Shown piece by piece: positions 1-6,508 of a DNA stretch of 23,185 bases. Under the pieces are notes generated by a model that saw only the letters and a program-made list of their open reading frames with translations, had not been told where the DNA came from and searched no databases. The stretch's first letter is position 1, and each line of letters begins with the position of its first letter. The DNA is from a bacterium (GTDB lineage Bacteria; Patescibacteriota; Minisyncoccia; Phycocordibacterales; UBA2163). The translations under genes were made by a program, and so were the position numbers. The stretch is from assembly GCA_018648925.1 (NCBI GenBank), contig JABGQE010000007.1, positions 1 through 23,185 on the forward strand, written 5' to 3'.

Positions 1-311
1 GAAGGCTTACTATCAAAACGAGGTTTTGAATCTCTTCCACTTCTGTCTCGTGAACCTCTTGGATTATCGTCTCTTTTCCCTTTGAAGCAATCACTACAGA
101 AAATCGGTTTTTCGCCTGTTGGTCGAAACGGCACTTCACAGTTGTTTCCACAATCAGTACATACTGCTTTGTGCATATCTGGACGATCGCCACCTCTTCC
201 GCCACCACCACCGCCAAAACTTCTTCCGCCTCTGTCACCACCAAACTTTCTTCCACCACCGCCAAACTTCTTACCCCCTCCAAACTTATTTCCTTTTTTG
301 TAATTATCCAT
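1..311 (-). CDS. Gly/Arg-rich protein with CxxC-x17-CxxC zinc ribbon (partial, 3' end outside window)
   Basis: This frame opens with ATG at 311 and runs off the left edge, giving 103 codons and no stop. Residues 1-43 are low-complexity Gly/Lys/Arg/Phe with repeated FGGG and RGG units, the type of tail often seen in RNA-binding proteins. A four-cysteine zinc-ribbon pattern follows: C51-x2-C54, 17 residues, C72-x2-C75. A basic Arg/Ser/Asp-rich tail comes after that. CxxC-x17-CxxC proteins are common in candidate-phyla genomes and their function is unknown; nucleic-acid binding is my inference from the RGG stretch and the zinc knuckle. No Shine-Dalgarno is visible. A weak TATAAA lies close to the ATG, but the promoter is not clear. 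The protein at 5620-5922 has a related cysteine pattern. Confidence 0.8.
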   Translation of the reverse strand, partial: MDNYKKGNKFGGGKKFGGGGRKFGGDRGGRSFGGGGGGRGGDRPDMHKAVCTDCGNNCEVPFRPTGEKPIFCSDCFKGKRDDNPRGSRDRSGRDSKPRFDSKP

Positions 312-408
312 AGTGTTTATACTGTTAATTTAGTTATTTATAATCTATCTTATTAAGACAGGAGTCTACACTTTTTATGAATTAAAAGCAAGCATTTGTC
401 AAATCTAT

Positions 409-1665
409 CTAAACACTATCCCCTGCTACATGCCCAGTAGTCCAACAGAGCTGTAGTGAGAACCCACCACTTGGGCGGTTTATATGAAGGACATCGCCGG
501 TAAAGTATAAGTTGTCGTGTATTTTGGACCGCATTGTCTTAGTATCTACTTCTCTCAAATCTACTCCACCGTCTGATATCACAGCCCAATCCATTCCCAT
601 TGTACCTGTTATAGTCAGTGGCATTGCTTTAAGTCTGTCTACAAGCTCTATTCGCTCTTCCCTACCTATATTATTTGCTTTAGTATCCTGAAGTTCTTCT
701 GAAAACTGTGCGGTAAAAGCCTCGTCTAAACCATTAGGTACGAACTCTTTGACCACATTTTTAAGCATTTTGTTTTTATTCTTATTAAAGATATCAAGTA
801 CTTTGTTCTGAAGTGTCTTAATCTCAGTATCTGGATACATATCTATACTTGCTCTGACTTCCCCATATTCTAGTAATTTTTTTACTTCATGAGATGAGTT
901 TAAAATAAGCGGACCTGATACACCAAAGTGTGTAAAAAGAATCTTACCAACTTTAGAAAATCGTCCTTCATTTTTAGCACGGTCTGTACCAAAAGTAATT
1001 TTCATAAACGAAAGTGTTGTACCCGAAAGGTCTTTAACCCAATCGTCGGAGGCAATAAGTGGTACGATATTTGGATTAGATTTGTGTACAGTATGCCCCA
1101 AATCTTTTAACCAGCTTATTCCCTCACCTGTAGAACCAGTCTCTTTATAAGACGCACCTCCTGTAGCTAAGACAAATGCGTCTCCGGTATATATACCGTC
1201 TTTTGTTTCTATTCCTATTATCTTTTCGTTCTCAATCTTAAAACCAAGCACTTTAGTATCTGCTTTGAGCTCTACCTGATTACTCGTAACATACCTTTTC
1301 ATAAGCTTTGTCACGTCTACTGCCTTCTGTGACTCTGGAAATGCTCGCTTACGCGCCTCTACTACTATAGGAAGCCCTTTGCTCTCAAAGAAATCTTTCG
1401 CGTCTTGCATGCTGTATTTTGCAAATGTTGAATATAAGAATTTTGCGCTGTCACCATAGTTTTCCATAAACTTTTTAGCATCTTCCTCAGCGTTTAAAAT
1501 ATTACATCTCCCACCACCAGTGAGTGAGAGCTTCTTCCCAACGTCTTTATTCTTTTCCACGAGTAAAACACGCTTACCACGTTCGGCAGCTCTACCCGCG
1601 GCCATCATCCCTGATGGACCACCTCCTATTACGATAACATCATAGTTTTCTTGTCTTATTGACAT
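409..1665 (-). CDS. HI0933/BaiN-family FAD-dependent oxidoreductase
   Basis: This is a flavoprotein of the HI0933 (YhiN/BaiN-like) family; substrates are unknown for most members. The N terminus has the Rossmann FAD-binding motif GGGPSGMMAAGRAAERG, then the family signature KKLSLTGGGRCN. Near the C terminus are GGVDLREVD and FTGDVLHINRPSGGFSLQ, which in this family complete the FAD site. The length of 418 aa is normal. I prefer ATG at 1665 over GTG at 1671 because an extended -10 box lies 9 nt before the ATG, as for other genes here. It ends with TAG. The gene stands alone, divergent from the 39-aa gene at 1728. Family assignment is firm; the reaction is not known. Confidence 0.93.
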   Translation of the reverse strand: MSIRQENYDVIVIGGGPSGMMAAGRAAERGKRVLLVEKNKDVGKKLSLTGGGRCNILNAEEDAKKFMENYGDSAKFLYSTFAKYSMQDAKDFFESKGLPIVVEARKRAFPESQKAVDVTKLMKRYVTSNQVELKADTKVLGFKIENEKIIGIETKDGIYTGDAFVLATGGASYKETGSTGEGISWLKDLGHTVHKSNPNIVPLIASDDWVKDLSGTTLSFMKITFGTDRAKNEGRFSKVGKILFTHFGVSGPLILNSSHEVKKLLEYGEVRASIDMYPDTEIKTLQNKVLDIFNKNKNKMLKNVVKEFVPNGLDEAFTAQFSEELQDTKANNIGREERIELVDRLKAMPLTITGTMGMDWAVISDGGVDLREVDTKTMRSKIHDNLYFTGDVLHINRPSGGFSLQLCWTTGHVAGDSV

Positions 1666-1674
1666 AATCACAGA

Positions 1675-1683
1675 ATATTAGCA
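1675..1683 (-). promoter_or_regulatory. Extended -10 promoter of the flavoprotein gene
   Basis: The minus strand reads TGC-TAATAT, with the TAATAT box at 1680-1675. Only 9 nt separate it from ATG 1665, so transcription would start at or beside the start codon. No good -35 is evident. This is inferred from the motif and its repeated spacing in this window. Confidence 0.55.
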
Positions 1684-1688
1684 TAATT

Positions 1689-1718
1689 TTGGTACTTAGT
1701 AAACAAATAGTGTATAAT
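1689..1718 (+). promoter_or_regulatory. Promoter of the 39-aa basic protein gene
   Basis: TTGGTA (1689-1694), an 18-nt spacer and TATAAT (1713-1718) preceded by TG. ATG 1728 begins 9 nt after the -10 box, so the mRNA should have a leader of only a few nucleotides, or none. Confidence 0.65.
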
Positions 1719-1727
1719 CATAATATT

Positions 1728-1847
1728 ATGGCAAAACGAATAACAGGACTAGATAAAAAGAGAACCGTGCGCTCAAGAAAGACCGCAAAAAGACTTACTA
1801 TAAAACGTGAGATGCTTGCTGAAAGAGCAGCTAAAAAGCGTAAATAA
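1728..1847 (+). CDS. 39-aa highly basic small protein
   Basis: A short frame from ATG 1728 to TAA 1847 encodes 39 residues beginning MAKRITGLDKKRTVRSRK and ending AAKKRK. Lys and Arg make up over 40 percent of the residues, which suggests an RNA- or ribosome-binding peptide; I do not recognise the family. Three things support expression: a good promoter (TATAAT with upstream TG, TTGGTA -35) sits at the spacing seen for other leaderless genes here, a strong bidirectional terminator follows 19 nt after the stop, and nothing else occupies this interval. It resembles in size and charge the tiny ribosomal accessory proteins of other phyla (bTHX, bS22, bL37), but I see no clear sequence match. A function in translation is speculation. 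Confidence 0.72.
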   Translation: MAKRITGLDKKRTVRSRKTAKRLTIKREMLAERAAKKRK

Positions 1848-1866
1848 GTCTATTTAATAGGTGTAT

Positions 1867-1901
1867 AAAAACAACCACAATTATATATTGTGGTTGTTTT
1901 T
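1867..1901. terminator. Bidirectional intrinsic terminator
   Basis: Perfect 14-bp stem: AAAAACAACCACAA (1867-1880), loop of 7, TTGTGGTTGTTTTT (1888-1901). A-run and T-run on opposite sides make it work in both directions. It serves the 39-aa gene (+) and the bactofilin-like/membrane protein operon (-), which converge here. Confidence 0.9.
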
Positions 1902-1909
1902 AATTTATT

Positions 1910-2101
1910 TTATCGTGAAGGCAAAAGAGATATAACCTTACCCCAAAGCTCAGATGGAGCTGTGTCTTGTGAGAAGCTAATAAAGCCTTCTAAGAAATCA
2001 GGGATATACGAACTATCTAAATATGCATATATGTCTATATAGTGAAGTATTAAATACACTATAAAGACAAATACTATTATACGTAATATCAGATTAATCA
2101 T
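1910..2101 (-). CDS. Small membrane protein
   Basis: A 63-aa product from ATG 2101 (MINLILRIIVFVFIVYLIL...). One hydrophobic segment covers about residues 2-20, followed by a short polar domain with several aromatic and acidic residues. A TTG at 2119 would add six residues, but the ATG is the more usual choice. It lies 22 nt downstream of the bactofilin-like gene on the same strand and ends just before the shared terminator, so the two form an operon. That context suggests a role at the cell envelope next to its partner. The family is not recognised. Confidence rests on the clean frame, the membrane segment and the operon position. Confidence 0.65.
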   Translation of the reverse strand: MINLILRIIVFVFIVYLILHYIDIYAYLDSSYIPDFLEGFISFSQDTAPSELWGKVISLLPSR

Positions 2102-2123
2102 ATTTCTATTGTACGACAATTCT

Positions 2124-3281
2124 TTATTTTCTTCTAGTCCAGAGATAGTTATATGTAAGCGTTGAGATACTTCCTAGAGAAAGCAGAAGGAAGAAGAATC
2201 CAGCGAGTCCTCCAATAATAGGAATCTGTATTATGAGTGTAAGCGCTACCACTCCTAACACTCCGTTCTTCCAATCTACTGTTACTTCTTCTTGCTTTCT
2301 TACCACTAGCTTATCCATCCATGCTCCAAATATCACACCTGAATAAACTCCTGCAAGCACTAACAGCATTATATAACCAAACAAACCAAGTAAGCCGAGC
2401 GCTATACCAAACACTGATGCGAAAAATATTGCAACTGCAACGGGTATCACTATTAGAGAGATGAATCCCCAGAGTGTTTTCTTGCCAAGATGCTCCACTG
2501 CAGATTTTGCGATATTATTTGAGAATTTCTTCAAGAAGATCGTCGCAAGAGCTACTACGACAAGAATCGTAATCAATTTAATTAATAAGAAAGTACTAAA
2601 AAATGCAAACATTGCAGTTTTAAAAGTTGAAGCAGAAATTATTTTTCCTTCTTTGAAAATAGTTTCGCCCGCTATCACAGCTTTCTCACTCACTGCAAGC
2701 ACTGACTCGTCCTCTCCACTATAGAGAAGGTCTCCCATTATAATCGCATTGTCACCCACTGTTATACCGTCACTTGCTTTTATATCTACGTTGCCGTTTA
2801 TTTTAGAATCTAAAACAACTTCCCCACCAATAACTCTGACTTTGCCGTTTACATTACCTTGAACAACAACTCGTCCACCAAGTACCACTAAGTCTTTACC
2901 TACTGTTGCTCCTGCAAGAACTCTAACATTACCACCCACTACCATAAGATCTCCAGTAACATTTTCTGTCACAAGTATATCTCCTCCTACAATACGCAAG
3001 TCTCCTTGTACTCTCTCCAATACTGAGATGTCACCACCCGCTATAGTCGCGTCCCCTGACACATTACCAGTGACTGTGACACTACCCCCACCTATAAGAA
3101 GATCACCGAATACATTACCGTCAGAAGCTACTTCTCCAGCGCCGATATAAAGGTTGTCTCGCAGCGTCTCACCCTCTTGAAATGTGTATGTGTCTCCTAC
3201 TTTGATAGTTGCCCCAAATGTAGTCAAAGGTACAAATACTGCCAAAATAAGGAATACACCTACAATATATTTAAAATTCAT
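2124..3281 (-). CDS. Secreted/membrane bactofilin-like (polymer-forming) repeat protein
   Basis: A 385-aa protein with an N-terminal signal sequence (hydrophobic residues about 5-23, ending TTFGA). Residues about 40-210 are a run of short repeats built on the pattern G-D-hydrophobic-x-hydrophobic-GG, for example GNVFGDLLIGGGSVTV and GNVSGDATIAGGDISV. This is the periodicity of a right-handed beta-helix as in bactofilin/polymer-forming cytoskeletal domains. From about 222 there are several hydrophobic segments (about four), then a short basic tail ending TRRK. Canonical bactofilins are cytosolic and lack membrane segments; here the beta-helix follows a signal peptide and is probably displayed outside the membrane. 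It is the first gene of an operon with the small membrane protein at 1910. Its role is probably envelope architecture, by inference. Confidence 0.85.
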   Translation of the reverse strand: MNFKYIVGVFLILAVFVPLTTFGATIKVGDTYTFQEGETLRDNLYIGAGEVASDGNVFGDLLIGGGSVTVTGNVSGDATIAGGDISVLERVQGDLRIVGGDILVTENVTGDLMVVGGNVRVLAGATVGKDLVVLGGRVVVQGNVNGKVRVIGGEVVLDSKINGNVDIKASDGITVGDNAIIMGDLLYSGEDESVLAVSEKAVIAGETIFKEGKIISASTFKTAMFAFFSTFLLIKLITILVVVALATIFLKKFSNNIAKSAVEHLGKKTLWGFISLIVIPVAVAIFFASVFGIALGLLGLFGYIMLLVLAGVYSGVIFGAWMDKLVVRKQEEVTVDWKNGVLGVVALTLIIQIPIIGGLAGFFFLLLSLGSISTLTYNYLWTRRK

Positions 3282-3290
3282 AATATATTT

Positions 3291-3299
3291 TTAATACCA
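3291..3299 (-). promoter_or_regulatory. Candidate extended -10 of the bactofilin-like gene
   Basis: The minus strand reads TGG-TATTAA, with the -10 at 3296-3291, 9 nt before ATG 3281. The box lacks the conserved final T, so it is weaker than the others, but its spacing to the start matches. Confidence 0.4.
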
Positions 3300-3322
3300 T
3301 ATCAAGGGCTACCCTTGATATG
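3298..3322. promoter_or_regulatory. Perfect palindrome, candidate operator
   Basis: CATATCAAGGG (3298-3308), 3-nt centre CTA, CCCTTGATATG (3312-3322): an 11-bp perfect inverted repeat. No T-run follows on either strand, which argues against a terminator. It would cover the spacer and -35 zone of the 3291-3299 promoter and lies upstream of the typA promoter. A dimeric repressor site is my inference. Confidence 0.5.
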
Positions 3323-3364
3323 AGTTTATTAATAATACCTATATTTTGTTCCTAAAGTAGTAAG

Positions 3365-3390
3365 TTGTCAAATCGTATACTTTATATAAT
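3365..3390 (+). promoter_or_regulatory. Candidate typA promoter
   Basis: TTGTCA (3365-3370) and TATAAT (3385-3390). The 14-nt spacer is short, so the -35 assignment is uncertain, but TATAAT fits consensus. It implies a leader of about 60 nt before typA. Confidence 0.5.
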
Positions 3391-3417
3391 ATATGTGTTA
3401 TTATAAAGTTAATATTC

Positions 3418-3437
3418 AATCCCTCTGGGGATTTTTT
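3418..3437 (+). terminator. Terminator-like hairpin inside the typA leader
   Basis: AATCCC (3418-3423), loop TCTG, GGGATT (3428-3433), with a run of T to 3437. It lies between the typA promoter and ATG 3456, so it may act as an attenuator. The stem has only 6 bp. Confidence 0.5.
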
Positions 3438-3455
3438 GTTTAAGATTAATAAATT

Positions 3456-5243
3456 ATGGAAATAAGAAATATAGCAATAATAGCCCATGTGGACCATGGC
3501 AAAACCACCCTTACAGACGCCCTACTAGCCCAAACTGGCGCAGTAGAAAGCGGAGTAAGTATGGATACAGACAAGCTTGAACAAGAGCGTGGTATTACTA
3601 TTTACTCTAAAAATGCCTCTGTAGACTACAAAGGAACTAAGATAAACATAGTAGACACACCAGGCCATGCTGACTTCGGTTCAGAAGTAGAGCGAATCTT
3701 ACGTTCTATTGATTCAGTACTTCTAGTAGTAGACGCGCAAGAGGGACCAATGCCTCAGACTCGTTTTGTACTTAAGAAGTCTCTTGCACTAGGACTAAAA
3801 CCAATACTTGTTATAAACAAGATAGACAAACCTGCAGCAGATGCAGAAAAAGCGCATGACAAAGTGTTTGAGCTTTTTACAGAGCTTGACGCAACAAACG
3901 AGCAATTGGACTTCCCTGTTATCTACGCTATCGGACGTGACGGTATTGCAAAGAAAGAGATGGAAGACGATAGTAAAGACCTTACTCCACTTTTGGATAT
4001 GATACTTGAAAAAGTCTCTCCTGCTGAGAACAAGACCGATGCACCACTTAGTGCACAGCCATTTAATCTTGCTTACGACAACTTCCTAGGAAGAATCGCT
4101 ATCGTACGAGTTTACAGTGGAACATTAAAAGCAAGCGATGCTATTTATATAAAAAAACTAGACGGCACTACAAGCAAACAAAAAATAACAAAACTATTTA
4201 CATTTAAGGGTGTGACCAGAACTGAAGTTGACGAAATACAAGCTGGCGACATCGGACTTGTCGCAGGTATTCCAGATATTTATATTGGTGATACTATTGC
4301 TGACAATGCAGACGCTGAGCTCCTTGAAGCTATTGCTGTAGATGAGCCAACTATTGAGCTTACATTTCTAGTAAACAATTCCCCTTTTGCAGGACGCGAA
4401 GGAAAGTATGTAACAAGCCGTCAAATACGAGACAGACTTGAAAAAGAGCTTGAGGTCAACGTAGGTCTTAAAGTTAACTTTGACACTGATTCCCCAGAGA
4501 AGTTCACTGTGTACGGCCGTGGAGAGCTTCATATTGCTATACTACTTGAAAACATGCGCCGTGAAGGCTATGAGGTACAGGTGTCACAACCAAGGGTAAT
4601 TATAAAAGAGATAGATGGAGCTAAGCATGAACCATTTGAAGAGGTTGTAGTAGATGTACCAGAAGAATTCCAAGGAGCTATCATAGAAAAGCTTGGAGTA
4701 AGAGCTGTGCAGATGAAAAATATGGAGAATCACGAAAATCGTGTACTTATAACATTTGAAGGGCCCAGCCGAGGACTATTTGGATATAGAAATAAGTTTG
4801 TTGTTGATACAAAAGGACAAGGAATACTTGCTACACGCTTTATAGGTTACAAACCATACGCTGGAGAGATAGTGCATCAAGCAACTGGCTCTATGATATC
4901 TCAAGTTCAAGGTAAAACTCTTGGCTTCTCACTTGCAAACCTACAAACACGCGGTGAACTTTATATAAAAGAGGCTACTGAAGTATACGAGGGTATGGTT
5001 ATAGGTAATACATCAAAAGGCGAGCAAATGACAGTAAACCCTACTAAAGGAAAACAACTTACAAACATGCGTGCTTCTGGCTCTGATGACGCTATCAAGA
5101 TCACACCACCTAAAACAATGACAATAGAAACAGGTCTTGAAGTAATGGCAGACGATGAATATCTAGAGATAACACCAGAGAGTGTGCGCCTAAGAAAACA
5201 AGATTTGAACGAATCTGACCGAGTAAAAGCCTTGAAGAAATAG
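3456..5243 (+). CDS. typA: Translational GTPase TypA/BipA
   Basis: A ribosome-associated GTPase of the EF-G superfamily, linked to 50S assembly and stress adaptation. The 595-aa length is typical. Motifs in order: G1 [10 protein letters not shown] (about residues 10-19), switch I QERGITI, G3 DTPGHADF, G4 NKID, then the EF-G-like domains II, III and V and the TypA-specific C-terminal domain ending in a basic KALKK. The start is ATG 3456, directly at the conserved [17 protein letters not shown]. It has its own promoter and a leader of about 60 nt with a terminator-like hairpin, which suggests regulated expression. The next gene, a cold-shock protein, has a separate promoter starting 2 nt after the typA stop. 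The stop is TAG. Confidence 0.98.
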   Translation: MEIRNIAIIAHVDHGKTTLTDALLAQTGAVESGVSMDTDKLEQERGITIYSKNASVDYKGTKINIVDTPGHADFGSEVERILRSIDSVLLVVDAQEGPMPQTRFVLKKSLALGLKPILVINKIDKPAADAEKAHDKVFELFTELDATNEQLDFPVIYAIGRDGIAKKEMEDDSKDLTPLLDMILEKVSPAENKTDAPLSAQPFNLAYDNFLGRIAIVRVYSGTLKASDAIYIKKLDGTTSKQKITKLFTFKGVTRTEVDEIQAGDIGLVAGIPDIYIGDTIADNADAELLEAIAVDEPTIELTFLVNNSPFAGREGKYVTSRQIRDRLEKELEVNVGLKVNFDTDSPEKFTVYGRGELHIAILLENMRREGYEVQVSQPRVIIKEIDGAKHEPFEEVVVDVPEEFQGAIIEKLGVRAVQMKNMENHENRVLITFEGPSRGLFGYRNKFVVDTKGQGILATRFIGYKPYAGEIVHQATGSMISQVQGKTLGFSLANLQTRGELYIKEATEVYEGMVIGNTSKGEQMTVNPTKGKQLTNMRASGSDDAIKITPPKTMTIETGLEVMADDEYLEITPESVRLRKQDLNESDRVKALKK

Positions 5244-5244
5244 C

Positions 5245-5273
5245 TTGACATTTAAACCCTCATATGCTAGTAT
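5245..5273 (+). promoter_or_regulatory. Promoter of the cold-shock gene
   Basis: Consensus TTGACA (5245-5250), exactly 17 nt, TAGTAT (5268-5273). It begins immediately after the typA stop codon. Predicted start about 5280, giving a leader of about 94 nt, the longest in the window. Confidence 0.8.
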
Positions 5274-5279
5274 AGGGGT

Positions 5280-5373
5280 AATCAAATCGAAGCTGTAAGG
5301 GAAACCTAGTCGTGTTTAGTTCTACAGTACAAAAGAGGTTTGAACATTAATAAACTAGTTTTCTTACAATATT
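5280..5373 (+). promoter_or_regulatory. Structured 5' leader of the cold-shock gene
   Basis: Two interleaved stems can form: GCTGTA (5292-5297) with TACAGT (5323-5328, one G-U pair), and AAACCT (5302-5307) with AGGTTT (5336-5341). They cross, so they are either a pseudoknot or mutually exclusive. E. coli cspA is known to use a temperature-responsive leader; a similar role here is inference. Confidence 0.4.
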
Positions 5374-5571
5374 ATGGAAGGAGTAATAGCTAGAGTTACT
5401 GACCGAGGATTTGGGTTCATCACACGTGAAGGAGAAGATAAAGATCTTTTCTTTCACTCAAATGAACTACAGAACGTACAGTTCAACGATCTTCGCGAAG
5501 GCGACAAAGTTACTTTTGAAGTAGCAGAAGGACCAAAAGGTCTTAATGCAACTGCAATTAACAAAGCCTAA
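5374..5571 (+). CDS. Cold-shock domain protein (CspA family)
   Basis: A 65-aa single-domain CSD protein that binds single-stranded RNA/DNA as an RNA chaperone. The RNP1-like motif RGFGFITREG (about residues 11-20) and RNP2-like motif DLFFHSNEL (about 24-32) carry the aromatic residues that stack on bases. The usual Gly-Asp-x-Val-x-Phe-Glu segment follows (GDKVTFEV), with a short tail ATAINKA. Length matches the family. The start is the ATG of MEGVIARV. It has a strong promoter, a long structured leader and a strong terminator, so it forms its own transcription unit. Regulation by temperature is likely from family knowledge but not shown. Confidence 0.97.
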   Translation: MEGVIARVTDRGFGFITREGEDKDLFFHSNELQNVQFNDLREGDKVTFEVAEGPKGLNATAINKA

Positions 5572-5580
5572 GTGAACTCC

Positions 5581-5613
5581 AAAAAACCCGCAGCCTTTGG
5601 CTGCGGGTTTTTT
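5581..5613. terminator. Bidirectional intrinsic terminator
   Basis: Perfect 15-bp stem AAAAAACCCGCAGCC (5581-5595), loop TTT, GGCTGCGGGTTTTTT (5599-5613). It lies between the convergent cold-shock gene (+) and double zinc-ribbon gene (-) and should stop both. Confidence 0.95.
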
Positions 5614-5619
5614 GTTTAT

Positions 5620-5922
5620 TTACTTTCTGAAGCAATCTCTGCACTTCAGCTGATCTGCTCTAGCTGGATCAGGCTCAAATGGAAGCTCTGTAATAGCTCC
5701 TCCACACCCTGCACATTTCCAATCTCCCTGATGCATCTGTCTCGGTCCGTCATCTCTACGAGGCTTGTCTTCCATCCTCTTTTTGTGACAGTCTCTACAG
5801 ACAAGTCCACCCTCACGAGCTGGGTCTGGCTGGAATGGTAACTGTGTAATAGCTGCGTTGCAACTAGAACATGTCCAATTGCCTTCAAACATTTGGCGTT
5901 CTCCGCCTTGGTTCTCGTTCAT
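5620..5922 (-). CDS. Double CxxC-x20-CxxC zinc-ribbon protein
   Basis: A 100-aa protein made of two copies of one unit. Each has W-x-C-x2-C, 20 residues, then C-x-D-C: first unit CSSC...CRDC (about residues 18-44), second unit CAGC...CRDC (about 70-96). Between the cysteine pairs both share the LPF-x-PDPAR core. The linker is basic and Asp-rich. Eight cysteines in four CxxC pairs imply two zinc sites. The function is not known; the tandem duplication suggests a binding module for nucleic acid or protein. It relates in layout to the partial protein at 1-311, whose gap is 17 instead of 20. It has its own promoter and terminator, so it is a single-gene unit. Confidence 0.85.
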   Translation of the reverse strand: MNENQGGERQMFEGNWTCSSCNAAITQLPFQPDPAREGGLVCRDCHKKRMEDKPRRDDGPRQMHQGDWKCAGCGGAITELPFEPDPARADQLKCRDCFRK

Positions 5923-5954
5923 TACTTTTTTCTATTTACTCTAATAATTTTATT

Positions 5955-5963
5955 ATTATATCA
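5955..5963 (-). promoter_or_regulatory. Promoter of the double zinc-ribbon gene
   Basis: Minus strand TGA-TATAAT (-10 at 5960-5955), an extended -10. ATG 5922 is 32 nt away, so this gene has a short A-rich leader without a Shine-Dalgarno. Confidence 0.6.
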
Positions 5964-5991
5964 TTGCATTAAATAAAGTGGCAAATGTTTA

Positions 5992-6006
5992 AATCTGACA
6001 GGTGGC
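5992..6006. repeat. 15-bp inverted copy of the tRNA-Thr 3' end
   Basis: AATCTGACAGGTGGC at 5992-6006 is the exact reverse complement of 6042-6056, which is the T-arm/acceptor 3' part of the tRNA-Thr gene. The two copies flank the tRNA terminator. Only the 3' end is duplicated; there is no second tRNA body. Confidence 0.9.
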
Positions 6007-6033
6007 AAAAAGAAAACACCCCGAAGGGTGTTT
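6007..6033 (-). terminator. Intrinsic terminator after tRNA-Thr
   Basis: On the minus strand AAACACCC (6033-6026), loop TTCG, GGGTGTTT (6021-6014), then TCTTTTT to 6007. The C(UUCG)G tetraloop is exceptionally stable. It ends the prfA-rpsB-tsf region transcript and begins 7 nt after the tRNA. Confidence 0.92.
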
Positions 6034-6040
6034 AATCTTG

Positions 6041-6113
6041 AGCCACCTGTCAGATTCGAACTGACGACCTACTCTTTACAAAAGAGTTGCTCTACCAACT
6101 GAGCTAAGGTGGC
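6041..6113 (-). tRNA. tRNA-Thr (anticodon UGU)
   Basis: A complete 73-nt cloverleaf on the minus strand. Acceptor GCCACCT/AGGTGGC, D-stem GCTC/GAGC with loop AGTTGGTA, anticodon stem ACTCT/AGAGT with loop TTTGTAA (anticodon TGT), variable AGGTC, T-stem GTCAG/CTGAC with loop TTCGAAT, discriminator T at 6041. CCA is not encoded. The 5' end lies 4 nt after the stop codon of the membrane-protein gene at 6118, with no clear promoter between them, so it is probably processed from an mRNA. Confidence 0.96.
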
Positions 6114-6117
6114 AATT

Positions 6118-6492
6118 TTATTTTCTATCGGGATGTCTTTCGTATTCTGAAACATTTTTCATATAATGAGAAGTATTCCTATCTTTTCTTACCACACCCT
6201 TCCCTTTTATAAAATTAATAATACGAACAAGCTTACCCTCGGCAAATTTCACTACACCAAGGGCAGCGTGGCTAACATGATACGCTGTGTGATGCGTAAT
6301 CTCTTTTGAAAGATGCTTACCTTTTGTAGGTATGTGACTCTTTACAAAAGTAGACCATGAGGCAACGGCTTTATCTGCCTTAAACCTAGCATCACGCAAG
6401 AGCGTCACACCTCTCTTTATTTCCCAATTCTTTATTGCTATCATCCCCACTATAGCAATAAACGAAATACCAAATGAAAATATTGATGTCAT
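6118..6492 (-). CDS. Small single-pass membrane protein
   Basis: A 124-aa product with an N-terminal hydrophobic segment (about residues 3-20, IFSFGISFIAIVGMIAI), then a basic, His-rich soluble part (KGKHLSKEITHHTAYHVSHAAL) and a charged C terminus. The start is ATG 6492, 16 nt after the tsf stop, and the stop is 4 nt before tRNA-Thr, so it sits between two translation genes in one transcript. The topology suggests an anchored protein with the basic domain in the cytoplasm. I do not recognise the family and assign no function. A TAATAT lies 7 nt before the ATG and could be an internal promoter. Confidence 0.75.
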   Translation of the reverse strand: MTSIFSFGISFIAIVGMIAIKNWEIKRGVTLLRDARFKADKAVASWSTFVKSHIPTKGKHLSKEITHHTAYHVSHAALGVVKFAEGKLVRIINFIKGKGVVRKDRNTSHYMKNVSEYERHPDRK

Positions 6493-6508
6493 GATTTAAA
6501 TATTACAC

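Noticed and set aside
82..356. Pro-rich plus-strand frames at 82-303, 119-313 and 171-356
   Set aside because: They are the antisense of the Gly-rich zinc-ribbon gene; Gly codons read backwards give Pro.
5992..6056. Attachment site of an integrative element at tRNA-Thr
   Set aside because: The copy is inverted and 35 nt away, and no integrase or foreign gene block lies between or beside.
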